In this document: piece by piece, positions 23,076 through 32,451 of the stretch
Layout of the letters: each line of letters begins with the position of its first letter
Numbering within the stretch: the first letter of the stretch is position 1
Assembly (NCBI GenBank): GCA_024639785.1
Contig: JAHEGI010000003.1
Location: 19,097 to 83,096, forward strand
Direction of reading: 5' to 3'
Source of the DNA: Cryomorphaceae bacterium
GTDB lineage: Bacteria > Bacteroidota > Bacteroidia > Flavobacteriales > Schleiferiaceae
DNA length: 64,000 nucleotides
Notes under the pieces: model-generated
What the model was told of the DNA's origin: nothing
Databases searched by the model: none
Seen by the model: only the letters and a program-made list of their open reading frames with translations
Translations under genes and position numbers: made by a program

Positions 23076-24505
23076 GCCCACGCAGTCCTAGACTCAATCA
23101 GATTGCCCAAGCATGGCGCTTGGCCTACCAAGCATGGGATGTACTCGGTGGACTACTCGCCTACACCCTCCTCTATAGTTTTAGAAAAAACATCTTGGAG
23201 CCCGCGCGTTTTGGATTACCCGAAATGGCGTGGGATAACTTTTTCTACTATGGCGCCTTAATCACAGCAGGGCTTTGGTTGATTTCAATGATGATGGTGG
23301 GTTTATATCTGCGTCCATTGAGAAAGAGTCGCCTCAAGGAGTTAAGTAAAGCGCTCCAAGTCTGGGCCATTTTCAGCGTTGCCTACTTTATCCTCTTTAT
23401 TTTGGACGACTTTGTCGATGGATACAGTGGCTATTTTAAGAGTGCCAGCCTCTTTTCTGGATTCTTGCTACTATGGACCATCCTTGGGAAAATCCTTTTA
23501 GGTTACCTGATCCGACACCGGATCAAACTCCGGAAATTCACCTTCCCCACCCTTCTGATCGGAGATCGGGAGACCTTAAGTCAAACCATGGAAAGCCTCC
23601 TGCGCCATGCGAAGGAATCTGGAGAGGTATTGGCAGGCTGGATTAACACGGAGGACAACGGGGATCAGTCTCCTTTAGAGAATCTGCCCATGCTTGGTTC
23701 TATCCATGAGGTCAGCCAATGGGTGGAGAAGCTCCATGTGGAAGATTGCATCTTGGCCCTTCCCCCTCAACAGCATGATCGTCTCACTCCTTTGGTGTTA
23801 GACCTAGAGATGCTGGGTGCGCGAATCTTTATGTTGCCGGACACTTATGGAATTTTATCCGGCATGGTGGGTATTGATGAGCATGGCCTCCCGCTGATGG
23901 AATGGCACTTGGATCCCATGGATCCCTGGCAGCGCAATACAAAGCGCATGGCAGACATTGCCATCAGTGCATTCGCTTTATTGCTGCTCAGTCCTATTCT
24001 TCTCATCGTGGCTACCGTGGTCAAACTTGACGGGGGTCCTGCCTTTTATCGGCAAGAACGCCTGGGTCGAAAAGCTAAAATTTTCAATATTGTCAAGTTT
24101 CGCTCGATGCGCATCGGGGCGGAACATATGGGGCCGCAATTGAGTTCAGAGGATGATCCGCGGATCACGCGCGTTGGAAAATGGTTGCGCAAGTACCGAA
24201 TGGATGAGCTTCCTCAATTTTGGAATGTTTTGATGGGGGAAATGAGTTTAGTTGGGCCTCGTCCTGAGCGTGCCTTTTTTGCGGAACAAATCTTGAAAAA
24301 GGCCCCGCAATACCGACACATCTACAAGGTGCAACCAGGTATTACTAGTTGGGGAATGGTTCGTTATGGGTATGCCAGTTCGGTCGATCAAATGATTCGG
24401 CGAATGGAATATGATCTGGTATACATCGAGAATATGTCCTTTTTCAATGATATCAAGGTGGGTATTTATACTGTTTGGACGGTGATCCAAGGCCGCGGGA
24501 AGTAA
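23072..24505 (+). CDS. Polyprenyl glycosylphosphotransferase (exopolysaccharide initiation)
   Basis: A 477-residue membrane sugar transferase of the WbaP/WcaJ type, which moves a sugar-1-phosphate onto undecaprenyl phosphate to begin polysaccharide assembly. It has four N-terminal membrane helices (about 20-155), a cytosolic Rossmann-like CoA_binding_3 domain (about 165-270), a fifth helix (ISAFALLLLSPILLIVATVV), and the catalytic bacterial transferase domain. In that domain, FYRQERLGRKAKIFNIVKFRSM, WLRKYRMDELPQFWNVLMGEMSLVGPRPE and PGITSWGMVRYGY are signatures. The start overlaps the lipoprotein gene (ATGA). No glycosyltransferase cluster follows directly, so it acts with genes elsewhere. 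Confidence 0.94.
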   Translation: MSPRSPRLNQIAQAWRLAYQAWDVLGGLLAYTLLYSFRKNILEPARFGLPEMAWDNFFYYGALITAGLWLISMMMVGLYLRPLRKSRLKELSKALQVWAIFSVAYFILFILDDFVDGYSGYFKSASLFSGFLLLWTILGKILLGYLIRHRIKLRKFTFPTLLIGDRETLSQTMESLLRHAKESGEVLAGWINTEDNGDQSPLENLPMLGSIHEVSQWVEKLHVEDCILALPPQQHDRLTPLVLDLEMLGARIFMLPDTYGILSGMVGIDEHGLPLMEWHLDPMDPWQRNTKRMADIAISAFALLLLSPILLIVATVVKLDGGPAFYRQERLGRKAKIFNIVKFRSMRIGAEHMGPQLSSEDDPRITRVGKWLRKYRMDELPQFWNVLMGEMSLVGPRPERAFFAEQILKKAPQYRHIYKVQPGITSWGMVRYGYASSVDQMIRRMEYDLVYIENMSFFNDIKVGIYTVWTVIQGRGK

Positions 24506-24514
24506 TTGCTGCCC

Positions 24515-24522
24515 TATCTTTC
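24515..24522 (+). promoter_or_regulatory. TATCTTTC variant -7 element, 3-hydroxyacyl-CoA dehydrogenase
   Basis: A one-mismatch TAnnTTTG box 5 nt before the ATG at 24528, in the 22-bp gap after the glycosylphosphotransferase gene. Confidence 0.35.
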
Positions 24523-24527
24523 GGGTC

Positions 24528-25412
24528 ATGAAAAATGTGACTGTATTAGGCGCCGGCACGATGGGCAATGGAATTGCGCATGTGCTCGCTAGCCATGGCT
24601 TTAACGTCTCGCTGTTTGACATTGCCCAACCTGCGTTGGACAAGGCGATGGGGACGATCCAAAAGAACTTAGATCGCCAGGTTTCCAAAGAAATGTACAC
24701 TGCAGAGGAAGCGCAAGCGGCCTTGGGTCGCATTCAGTGCTTCATTGATATAGATGCGGCGTTGCGACAGGCAGATTTGGTCATTGAGGCCGCCACCGAG
24801 CGCGAAGAGTTAAAGCTTCAAATATTTAGAGATCTGGATAGCAAAGCTCCTGCCGGCTGCATCCTAGCGAGCAACACCTCCTCCATTTCAATTGGGAAGA
24901 TTGCGGCGGTCACGCAGCGGCCAGAACTCGTCATTGGGATGCATTTCATGAATCCCGTGCCCGTCATGAAGCTGGTAGAGATTATTCGAGGGTACAAAAC
25001 CTCCAACGCGACGACGGATGCGGTCATCGAATTGTCCAAGGCCTTGGGGAAGACGCCCATCGCATGCCATGATTACCCTGGCTTTGTCGCTAACCGCATT
25101 CTAATGCCCATGATCAATGAAGCGATTGAGACGCTGCAAACGGGTGTCGCTGGTGTCGCAGAAATTGATGGCATCATGAAGCTTGGGATGGCACATCCCA
25201 TGGGCCCTCTGCAACTGGCTGACTTCATTGGCTTAGATGTTTGTCTCAGCATCTTACGCGTGCTTCACCAGGGATTGGGGCAGCCGAAATATGCGCCGAA
25301 TCCGCTGCTCGTCAATCTCGTCACCGCGGGAGATTTGGGCGTGAAGTCTGGACGTGGTTTTTATGATTATTCCGGGGGTTTAAAAGATGCCCCAGTCGCT
25401 TACCTGCGTTAA
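24528..25412 (+). CDS. 3-hydroxyacyl-CoA (3-hydroxybutyryl-CoA) dehydrogenase
   Basis: A 294-residue NAD(P)-dependent enzyme oxidising (S)-3-hydroxyacyl-CoA, as in fatty-acid beta-oxidation or butyrate metabolism. The N-terminal Rossmann motif is VLGAGTMGNGIA at about 5-16. The catalytic His-Glu pair lies in IGMHFMNPVPVMKLVEII, and the C-terminal dimerisation half has DYPGFVANRILMPMINEA and GMAHPMGPLQLADFIGLD. The length fits the single-function Hbd/PaaH-type enzyme without a hydratase domain. It is probably its own unit. The C1 peptidase follows after 19 nt. Confidence 0.94.
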   Translation: MKNVTVLGAGTMGNGIAHVLASHGFNVSLFDIAQPALDKAMGTIQKNLDRQVSKEMYTAEEAQAALGRIQCFIDIDAALRQADLVIEAATEREELKLQIFRDLDSKAPAGCILASNTSSISIGKIAAVTQRPELVIGMHFMNPVPVMKLVEIIRGYKTSNATTDAVIELSKALGKTPIACHDYPGFVANRILMPMINEAIETLQTGVAGVAEIDGIMKLGMAHPMGPLQLADFIGLDVCLSILRVLHQGLGQPKYAPNPLLVNLVTAGDLGVKSGRGFYDYSGGLKDAPVAYLR

Positions 25413-25431
25413 ATCCTTAATTCAAGAAAAA

Positions 25432-26610
25432 ATGAACAAAACCCTTTTTGTTAGTGCGCTCGCTATTTCAGCGCTCAGCCTAACCGCTCAAGTAAACTTG
25501 ATCAATAAAGTCTCCGGCAATGGGGCCTCGGTTGGTGCCACGTTTGAATTCAAAACGCTGGTCGACCTGGAAGCTACCCCGGTAAAGAACCAGGGCTCTA
25601 CGGGCACTTGTTGGTCCTACTCTACGACCGGTTTTATCGAATCGGAACTTATCCGCATGGGCAAGCCTGTGATGGATTTGTCCGAAATGTATACGGTGCG
25701 CAAAGTCTACCAAGACAAGGCAGATCGCTATGTACGCCTGCATGGCTACCTCAATTTTGCCCAGGGCGGCGCCATGCCCGACATGCTTTATGTCATCAAA
25801 CATTACGGTGCGGTTCCGCAAGAAGCCTATGCAGGCCTCAACTATGGCAAAGACTACAATGACCACGATGAGCTCGAGGCATCTTTGAAAGGCATCGTGG
25901 ATGCGGTAGTGAACAAGAATTCTGGAACCATTACCCCCGTTTGGAAGCAAGGATTTACTGGAGTTCTGGACGCCTATTTGGGCGAAGAACCCAGCATGTT
26001 CAAGCACAACGGCAAATCTTACACGCCACGCACCTTTGCGGATCAAGTTTTAGGCATCAACCCCGACGACTACGTGCAGCTCACTTCGTATACGCACCAT
26101 CCCTTCAATTCTTGGTTCGCCATTGAAGTGCCTGATAACTGGACCTGGGGGCTTTCCTATAACGTCCCTCTGGATGAGATGATGGCCACCATTGACTATG
26201 CTTTGGAAAACGGATACACCATTGCGTGGGCTACGGATGTTTCTGAAAAAGGCTTCTCACTCAAGAACGGAGTAGCCGTACTACCTGCCAAGCCTTGGAG
26301 TAAAATGAGTGATGAAGAGAAGAGTCAAGTCTACACCGGACCCCATGAGGAGATGATTGTCACGCAGGAAAACCGACAAATCGCCTATGACAACTACGAG
26401 TCTACCGATGATCATGGGATGCAGATTGTAGGAAAAGTTGCAGACCAAGATGGCGGCATCTACTACATTGTCAAGAACTCTTGGGGTGAACGTGAAAACG
26501 CCTACCGCAACGGCTACATCTACGCCTCAGAGGCCTTTGTGCGCTATAAGACGCTTTCCATCCTTCTTCACAAGGAGGGCGTTCCAAAGAAGATCGCCAA
26601 AGGAATGTAA
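25432..26610 (+). CDS. C1-family cysteine peptidase (bleomycin hydrolase/PepC type), exported
   Basis: A 392-residue papain-superfamily peptidase with a signal peptide (MNKTLFVSALAISALSLTAQ), so it acts outside the cytoplasm. The catalytic set is visible: Q54 in VKNQGSTGTC, C60 in TCWSYST, H328 in DDHGMQIVG and N349 in VKNSWG. Family members act as aminopeptidases on peptides. The start ATG 25432 is preceded by an A-rich stretch (GAAAAA), a known feature of translated starts in this phylum; the open frame begins earlier at 25387. Its stop is directly adjacent to the convergent argS stop (TAATTA), with no spacer. Confidence 0.9.
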   Translation: MNKTLFVSALAISALSLTAQVNLINKVSGNGASVGATFEFKTLVDLEATPVKNQGSTGTCWSYSTTGFIESELIRMGKPVMDLSEMYTVRKVYQDKADRYVRLHGYLNFAQGGAMPDMLYVIKHYGAVPQEAYAGLNYGKDYNDHDELEASLKGIVDAVVNKNSGTITPVWKQGFTGVLDAYLGEEPSMFKHNGKSYTPRTFADQVLGINPDDYVQLTSYTHHPFNSWFAIEVPDNWTWGLSYNVPLDEMMATIDYALENGYTIAWATDVSEKGFSLKNGVAVLPAKPWSKMSDEEKSQVYTGPHEEMIVTQENRQIAYDNYESTDDHGMQIVGKVADQDGGIYYIVKNSWGERENAYRNGYIYASEAFVRYKTLSILLHKEGVPKKIAKGM

Positions 26611-28380
26611 TTACATGCGTTCTGGAGCGGCCATGCCTAGCAAGGCCATGCCGCGTTGGAGCGCCCCAGCCACTTGGCCGGACAATGCCACACGAAACGC
26701 CGCAATTTGCGGCGTTTCTGCGTTAAGCACAGAGTGTACTTGATAAAAGCCATTATACGTCTTGGCTAGTTCGTACAGGAAGCTGGCCACATCACTCGGA
26801 TTCTGATCGGCGGCGGCCTTCTGCACTATGGATGGGAACTTAGCTAAACACTTAATCACTTCCTTCTCCTTGGTGGCTAACGTGAAATCCTCCCAAGACC
26901 AGGAGCCCATAACTCCAGCTTTGCGCAGAATAGAGCAAATCCGGGCATGCGTATATTGTAAAAAGGGCCCGGTGTTGCCGTTAAAGTCAATGGACTCCTC
27001 GGGATTGAACACCATGCGCTTGCGCGGATCCACCTTCAGGATGAAGTACTTTAATGCCCCATGTCCCAAGGTGCGATACAGTGATGCTCGTTCCGCCTCC
27101 GATAAGCCTTCCACTTTGCCCAACTCCTCGGAGAGTTTTTGGGCGGTAGATTCCATTTCATCCAGGAGATCATCGGCGTCGACCACGGTGCCTTCCCTGG
27201 ATTTCATACGCCCTGAAGGCAAGTCTACCATCCCATAGGACAAGTGGGAAAGGGTTTTGGCCCATGTGTAGCCTAGTTTTTGAAGAATCAAAAAGAGGAC
27301 CTTGAAGTGGTAATCTTGTTCATTCCCTACGACATACGTCAAGGAATCCATTTGGTAGTCCGAGAATCGTTGTATGGCTGTGCCGATGTCTTGGGTCATG
27401 TAGACGGAGGTTCCATCCTTTCGGAGTACGAGCTTTTCATCCAGTCCGTCCTCGGTCAAGTCAATCCATACGGATCCATCTTCACGGCGGTAGAAAACGC
27501 CCTGCGCCAAACCAATTTCGATGTCTTTCTTACCAAGTACGTAGGTTTGAGATTCATAATAGTTCTTATCGAACTGCACCCCTAAGCGATCATAGGTGGC
27601 GTTGAATCCCTCATATACCCAGGAGTTCATTGTGTTCCAAAGCTCCAAGACCTCCGTATCGCCGGATTCCCAGTCTTGAAGCATTTGTTGAACCTCTTTC
27701 ATGCAAAAAGCTGATTTCTTCGCATCTTCTTCTGATAAACCCTGTGCTACCAAGTTGGCTACTTCGGATTTGAGCTGTTGGTCAAATCGCACATAATATT
27801 TGCCCACCAGGTGGTCGCCTTTCATGCCCGTACTCGCGGGAGTTTCCCCTCCGCCAAACATTTTCCAAGCATACATACTCTTACAAATATGAATGCCCCG
27901 ATCATTGATGATCTGTACCTGAAGTACAGGTTTTCCAGTGGCTTCAATCAGTTTCGCCACGGAGTAACCCAACAAGTTGTTACGAATATGCCCCAAATGC
28001 AAGGGCTTATTGGTGTTCGGCGAAGAGTATTCAACCATCGCCGCTGGTACGTCTGGATTTAGCTTCACTATGCCCCATTGCTCGTCCAACAGCATGCGGT
28101 CCATCGCCGCACGTATCGGGGCATCGGACAGGCTGAGGTTGAGGAATCCTTTGACAACATTGTAGGCGGAAACGTCTTCAGCTTGCGGAAGCAGTGCTTT
28201 ACCTATGGCTTCAGCGGTAGCTTCCGGGCTCATGCGGCTGGCCTTGAGATATGGGAACACGACCAAAGTCAAATCCCCCTCAAACTCTTTGCGTGTTTCC
28301 TGGAGGTCAACATGGGTCTCTTCAATACCAAAAAGTTCCTTCAAGGTGGCGGCAATAGCCGCTTCCAGTCCTGTGTTCAT
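26611..28380 (-). CDS. argS: Arginyl-tRNA synthetase
   Basis: A 589-residue class I aminoacyl-tRNA synthetase that charges tRNA-Arg. Features are the N-terminal tRNA-contact domain (about 1-110), the HIGH-type motif SSPNTNKPLHLGHIRNN, the catalytic-domain segment LTYVVGNEQDYHFKVLF, the GRMKSREG loop replacing KMSKS, and a C-terminal anticodon-binding DALR domain (LYELAKTYNGFYQVHSVL). The length is normal. It starts at ATG 28380, 5 nt after the arginase-family gene, so the two are probably one unit. Both concern arginine. Confidence 0.97.
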   Translation of the reverse strand: MNTGLEAAIAATLKELFGIEETHVDLQETRKEFEGDLTLVVFPYLKASRMSPEATAEAIGKALLPQAEDVSAYNVVKGFLNLSLSDAPIRAAMDRMLLDEQWGIVKLNPDVPAAMVEYSSPNTNKPLHLGHIRNNLLGYSVAKLIEATGKPVLQVQIINDRGIHICKSMYAWKMFGGGETPASTGMKGDHLVGKYYVRFDQQLKSEVANLVAQGLSEEDAKKSAFCMKEVQQMLQDWESGDTEVLELWNTMNSWVYEGFNATYDRLGVQFDKNYYESQTYVLGKKDIEIGLAQGVFYRREDGSVWIDLTEDGLDEKLVLRKDGTSVYMTQDIGTAIQRFSDYQMDSLTYVVGNEQDYHFKVLFLILQKLGYTWAKTLSHLSYGMVDLPSGRMKSREGTVVDADDLLDEMESTAQKLSEELGKVEGLSEAERASLYRTLGHGALKYFILKVDPRKRMVFNPEESIDFNGNTGPFLQYTHARICSILRKAGVMGSWSWEDFTLATKEKEVIKCLAKFPSIVQKAAADQNPSDVASFLYELAKTYNGFYQVHSVLNAETPQIAAFRVALSGQVAGALQRGMALLGMAAPERM

Positions 28381-28385
28381 TGGGC

Positions 28386-29342
28386 TTAAAATGAACCTCG
28401 TAAACCGAGGCGTTCTTGCAATCTAAATACAGTGCTTTGCAGCAATTTAAAGGCAGCGGTACCCATAGCATTGCCGCCATTATCCAAAAGAGGATTGATT
28501 TCGGTAAACTCCATGCACATGACTTTGGGTTCGTCTGCAAAGAGCTCTAACAACCCGCGTGCTTCCTCCAAGGTAAAGCCATCCGAAACAGGTGTGCCTG
28601 TGCCGTCCGAAATACTCGGATCCATACTATCCACGTCAAAGGATACGTAGACCATATCACAGTCTTTTAACTGGGTCATGACGGCCTCAACCACGGCGGC
28701 CAAGCCTTTTGAACGCACTTCATTTACACGATGAACGCGCATGTCGTGTTCTGCAATGAGATGATCTTCAGGTGATTCCGTCGATCGAAGACCGATGAAA
28801 GCCACATCGGAAGGCTTCACCCGCTGCGGATGGCCTTTCAACTTTTGCCAGGCATCCACAGTAACTGGGCTCGGGTCATTTATTTTGCACGCCACATTGT
28901 CGGCGCCAATCGCTGTGGCCAAAGGCATTCCATGCATGTTGCCCGAGGGCGAAGTGTACGGCGAATGCAAATCCGCATGCGCATCGATCCAAACCACACC
29001 CAGCCGTGAAAGTGGAAAGGCTTGCTTGATCCCTGCAATCGTGCCACCCGCGTTCGAATGGTCACCGCTAATCACAATGGGAAATTGTCCATCGTCGAGG
29101 GTTTCTGCCACCACGGCCGAAATGCGGCGGTACATGCGCACAATGCCTCGAATCCGCTTCCCATAGGGAGATTCCGGATGCCGGTAGAGCAACGCATTAT
29201 TGGTTTGAACCTTCCGTGGTGCCAAGCTCCGGAAAAACTTAGGCTGGATATGGAAAGAGGCACCTCGAATAGCGGCATAACCCAGGCTTGAGCCTCGAGT
29301 ACCTGCACCCAATTCGGACATCGCTGTTATCAGTTGAAGCAT
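28386..29342 (-). CDS. Arginase/agmatinase/formiminoglutamase-family hydrolase
   Basis: A 318-residue ureohydrolase. The manganese ligands lie in GDHSNAGGT, WIDAHADLHSPYTSPSGNMHGMP and SFDVDSMDPS. The GTGTPVSDGFTLEEAR segment and the C-terminal EINPLLDNGG complete the fold. The SPSGNMHGMPLA loop is the form found in arginases. It likely hydrolyses arginine to ornithine and urea, although formiminoglutamase cannot be excluded since a histidine ammonia-lyase is encoded 15 kb away. It lies upstream of argS on the same strand, 5 nt apart. It starts at ATG 29342, 5 nt after a perfect promoter box. Confidence 0.87.
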   Translation of the reverse strand: MLQLITAMSELGAGTRGSSLGYAAIRGASFHIQPKFFRSLAPRKVQTNNALLYRHPESPYGKRIRGIVRMYRRISAVVAETLDDGQFPIVISGDHSNAGGTIAGIKQAFPLSRLGVVWIDAHADLHSPYTSPSGNMHGMPLATAIGADNVACKINDPSPVTVDAWQKLKGHPQRVKPSDVAFIGLRSTESPEDHLIAEHDMRVHRVNEVRSKGLAAVVEAVMTQLKDCDMVYVSFDVDSMDPSISDGTGTPVSDGFTLEEARGLLELFADEPKVMCMEFTEINPLLDNGGNAMGTAAFKLLQSTVFRLQERLGLRGSF

Positions 29343-29347
29343 ATGGG

Positions 29348-29373
29348 CAAAGGTAGGAATTGGCCTACCTTTG
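29348..29373. promoter_or_regulatory. Perfect dyad made of two divergent promoter boxes (arginase family / ftsK)
   Basis: CAAAGGTAGG (29348-29357) and CCTACCTTTG (29364-29373) are perfect 10-bp inverted repeats around AATTGG. Each arm contains a perfect TACCTTTG box, one per strand: 5 nt before the arginase-family ATG (29342) and 20 nt before the ftsK ATG (29394). The site could be a symmetric bidirectional promoter, and the 26-bp palindrome could also bind a dimeric regulator. Confidence 0.6.
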
Positions 29374-29393
29374 AGACTCAGGAACTAATCCCC

Positions 29394-31784
29394 ATGGCAA
29401 AAAAGGTTAAAAGCAGCCCCTCCACCCCATTCTTTTCTGCAGTGAAGCAGGCTTTGTTAGATATCCAGACCAACAAATCCTTGCATGCGGTTTTTGGGAT
29501 TGGACTCCTTTTCATTTCGGGATTTGCGTTGCTTTCGAGCCTTTCTTCTTTGGCTTCATGGTCCTCAGACTATAGCGCTTTCGAAGGTGGATTCTCAGAT
29601 ATTTTATGGGACCCCAACGTCCAAATGGCCAATACCTTTGGAAAGCTGGGTGCCGCAGTGGGTTTTTATCTAACCGTCAAAAGCTTCGGATGGACCTTCC
29701 TCCTGCCCTTGATTTGGATGCTGATGCTCTCGCTAAAGTGGGGTTTTGGCCTTGCCTTCAAAGTGGGAACCTGGTTGCGCCGAGGACTTTTCTGGACGTT
29801 AATGCTCTGCATGGGAACTGCCTTGCTCCCCTGGCCCCTTGGGGATGTGGTGGTCGGAGACCTTGGCCACTATCTCTCCTTTTGGTCCACGCAATGGTTG
29901 GGCACGGGGGGCGCTTGGTTGGCCTGGAGCAGCTTGACCCTAGCCCACGTGGTGTGGCTATTTAAAATGACCCCCCAAACGTGGAAGCGCAGCACAGCAC
30001 CTGCACCTTGGGACGATGAATCCCTTCAGTCCGAAGAAGTTCCCGAGGCGAAGCTGAGTATTCCAGACGAAGCGGCTGAAGAACTGGAGTGGGACTTGCA
30101 TGCCCCGGAAACCCCGGAAACCCCACCCGTTCCACCAGCCCCGATCCCGACCCCGGAGCCGGCTGTAGAGGAAGAACCCAGTTTGGAACTCGAGGAGGTA
30201 GAACCGATTCCCGTGCACAGCGAGGCGCTCCTGGAGGACGCATCTGCCAGCAAAAAAGGCTCCTTGGGCACGGCCTTTGATCCACGAGCAGATTTATCGC
30301 GCTACCAATTCCCTAAGCTGAGTTTATTGGCAGACTTCCCTGCGGGCAATGCCAAAGTGGACGCCGAAGAGCTCGAAGCGAACAAAGAGCGCATCATTGA
30401 GACTTTGCGGAATTATAAAATCGAGATTGCCAAAATCAAGGCTGCCGTTGGGCCGACCGTGACCTTGTATGAAATAGTACCGGAGGCTGGAATCCGGATT
30501 TCTAAGATTAAAAGTCTGGAAGATGACATTGCGCTTAGCTTGAGCGCACTGGGCATTCGGATTATCGCCCCCATTCCTGGACGAGGTACTATCGGAATTG
30601 AAGTGCCTAATCGCAGCCCCCAAATGGTGAGCATGAAGGCGGTTTTGGCTTCGGAGAAATTCCAAAATAGCACCATGGACTTGCCCATTGCCTTGGGCAA
30701 GACCATCAGCAATGAGGTTTTTGTGGCTGATTTGGCTAAAATGCCTCACCTACTCATGGCCGGTGCTACGGGTCAAGGTAAATCCGTAGGACTCAATGCG
30801 CTTTTAGCCTCGATTCTATATAAAAAGCACCCCTCGGAAGTCAAATTCGTATTGGTTGATCCCAAAAAAGTAGAATTAACCCTCTACAACAAGATCGAAC
30901 GCCACTTTTTGGCCAAACTACCGGATACAGACGACGCCATCATTACGGACACCACGAAGGTGATTCACACGCTCAATTCTTTATGCATTGAGATGGATGA
31001 CCGCTATGACCTCCTCAAGGATGCCATGGTGCGCAACATTAAGGAATACAACCAGAAGTTCACAAGCCGCAAACTCAACCCAGAAGAAGGTCACAGGTAT
31101 TTACCCTACATCGTTCTGGTCATTGATGAGTTTGCTGATTTAATCATGACGGCCGGCAAGGAAGTAGAAACCCCCATTGCTCGACTGGCGCAATTAGCCC
31201 GAGCAATTGGCATTCACCTCATCATCGCGACGCAGCGGCCCTCGGTGAATGTGATCACGGGGATCATCAAAGCAAACTTCCCAGCGCGCATAGCCTTCAA
31301 GGTCTCCGCCAAGATTGACTCTCGCACCATTCTCGATGCTGGCGGCGCAGAGCAACTCATAGGAAAGGGGGACATGCTCTTTTCGGCAGGAAACGATCTC
31401 ATCCGTCTCCAATGTGCCTTCTTGGACACGCCTGAAGTGGAAGAAGTGTGTGAGTTTATTGGCTCTCAGCAGGCTTATCCCGACGCCTATGCCCTACCGG
31501 AGTATTCTGGTGAGGATGGTAGCTCGAGCGGGGGCGGTAACTACAGCGCGGATGAACGCGACGCCCTATTTGTCGATGCGGCCCGTATTGTGGTGCAAAC
31601 GCAACAGGGTTCGGCATCGCTTTTGCAACGAAAGTTAAAGCTGGGCTATAATCGAGCGGGTCGATTGATCGATCAGCTAGAAGATGCGGGAATTTTAGGT
31701 CCTTTTGAAGGATCCAAAGCTCGACAGGTCCTTATTCAAGATGAACACCATTTGATGGAACGCCTAAACGGCCCAACCCAATGA
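29394..31784 (+). CDS. ftsK: DNA translocase FtsK
   Basis: A 796-residue FtsK/SpoIIIE translocase that pumps DNA at the division septum and couples chromosome segregation to division. Order: four N-terminal membrane helices (about 30-190), a Pro/Glu-rich acidic linker (about 215-290), the alpha-beta part of the motor, Walker A GATGQGKSVGLN, Walker B IVLVIDEFADL, GGAEQLIGKGDML, and a C-terminal gamma domain (ALFVDAARIVVQTQQGSASLLQRKLKLGYNRAGRLIDQLE) that recognises polarity sequences. The start is ATG 29394 because the cytoplasmic N terminus begins there, after a promoter box. The stop overlaps the LolA-like gene by ATGA. Confidence 0.97.
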   Translation: MAKKVKSSPSTPFFSAVKQALLDIQTNKSLHAVFGIGLLFISGFALLSSLSSLASWSSDYSAFEGGFSDILWDPNVQMANTFGKLGAAVGFYLTVKSFGWTFLLPLIWMLMLSLKWGFGLAFKVGTWLRRGLFWTLMLCMGTALLPWPLGDVVVGDLGHYLSFWSTQWLGTGGAWLAWSSLTLAHVVWLFKMTPQTWKRSTAPAPWDDESLQSEEVPEAKLSIPDEAAEELEWDLHAPETPETPPVPPAPIPTPEPAVEEEPSLELEEVEPIPVHSEALLEDASASKKGSLGTAFDPRADLSRYQFPKLSLLADFPAGNAKVDAEELEANKERIIETLRNYKIEIAKIKAAVGPTVTLYEIVPEAGIRISKIKSLEDDIALSLSALGIRIIAPIPGRGTIGIEVPNRSPQMVSMKAVLASEKFQNSTMDLPIALGKTISNEVFVADLAKMPHLLMAGATGQGKSVGLNALLASILYKKHPSEVKFVLVDPKKVELTLYNKIERHFLAKLPDTDDAIITDTTKVIHTLNSLCIEMDDRYDLLKDAMVRNIKEYNQKFTSRKLNPEEGHRYLPYIVLVIDEFADLIMTAGKEVETPIARLAQLARAIGIHLIIATQRPSVNVITGIIKANFPARIAFKVSAKIDSRTILDAGGAEQLIGKGDMLFSAGNDLIRLQCAFLDTPEVEEVCEFIGSQQAYPDAYALPEYSGEDGSSSGGGNYSADERDALFVDAARIVVQTQQGSASLLQRKLKLGYNRAGRLIDQLEDAGILGPFEGSKARQVLIQDEHHLMERLNGPTQ

Positions 31785-32443
31785 AAAAATTAGCCTTCCT
31801 CCTCCCTTTCGCTACGCTTCTGTTTCTGACGATTCCTTTGATGGGTCAATCCGGCGATCCGCTGACTTTGCTCAAAGAAGTGGAAAAAAAGACATTGGCC
31901 TACACGGATCAAACGATTCAATTCGCCATGGTGATTGAAGCTCCCGGGCGAGATGGGAAGAAGGTGCAGCGCAAAACTTCAGGCCAAGTGCTGGTCGTGG
32001 GAGAAAAAGCCCTTCTCCAACTCAATGGGCAGATGATTTATCTAGATGGTTCGCGCGTGACCACCGTGAGCGAGGAGGATGAGGAAATAGTTGTCCGAAA
32101 ATTAGATGGCGATGAAACCCAATACACCCCCGCTGCGTTGGTCAAGAAATATGAGACGGGGTCTAATTTCCAGTGGGCAGGCGAAGAGACTGTTGCTGGA
32201 GGGACCAAAGTGGTCTATATCCGCATGAAGCCAAAGAACAATGTGGATGTGCGCGATGTGGTTTTGGGCATCAACCTACGAACGAAGCGAATCCAATCCT
32301 ACCAAGAATATGGCACGAATGACGTCACAACCACGTTGAAGATTTTACAATATGACGTGAATCAAGGCGTTACAGAGCAGAAAGTCACGTTTAACAAGTC
32401 CAAGTACCCGGGATACGATTATATGGCTCCCAAGGGGATGTAA
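31781..32443 (+). CDS. LolA-like outer-membrane lipoprotein carrier protein
   Basis: A 220-residue exported protein (signal peptide about 1-22: MKKLAFLLPFATLLFLTIPLMGQ). The remaining beta-sheet fold is LolA-like, with DPLTLLKEVEKKTLAY, the strand repeats VQRKTSGQVLVVGEKALLQL, and MIYLDGSRVTTVSEEDEEIVV. LolA carries lipoproteins across the periplasm to the outer membrane. In Bacteroidota this gene is often next to ftsK, as here. It overlaps the FtsK stop (ATGA) and is followed after 8 nt by an LptF/G permease. Together with the LolD-like ATPase and TamB elsewhere in the window it fits an outer-membrane biogenesis theme. Confidence 0.88.
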   Translation: MKKLAFLLPFATLLFLTIPLMGQSGDPLTLLKEVEKKTLAYTDQTIQFAMVIEAPGRDGKKVQRKTSGQVLVVGEKALLQLNGQMIYLDGSRVTTVSEEDEEIVVRKLDGDETQYTPAALVKKYETGSNFQWAGEETVAGGTKVVYIRMKPKNNVDVRDVVLGINLRTKRIQSYQEYGTNDVTTTLKILQYDVNQGVTEQKVTFNKSKYPGYDYMAPKGM

Positions 32444-32451
32444 GCCCTCCT

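Noticed and set aside
25480..26046. 188-codon frame on the minus strand inside the C1 peptidase gene
   Set aside because: Shadow of the peptidase gene, whose catalytic residues are all visible in the plus frame.
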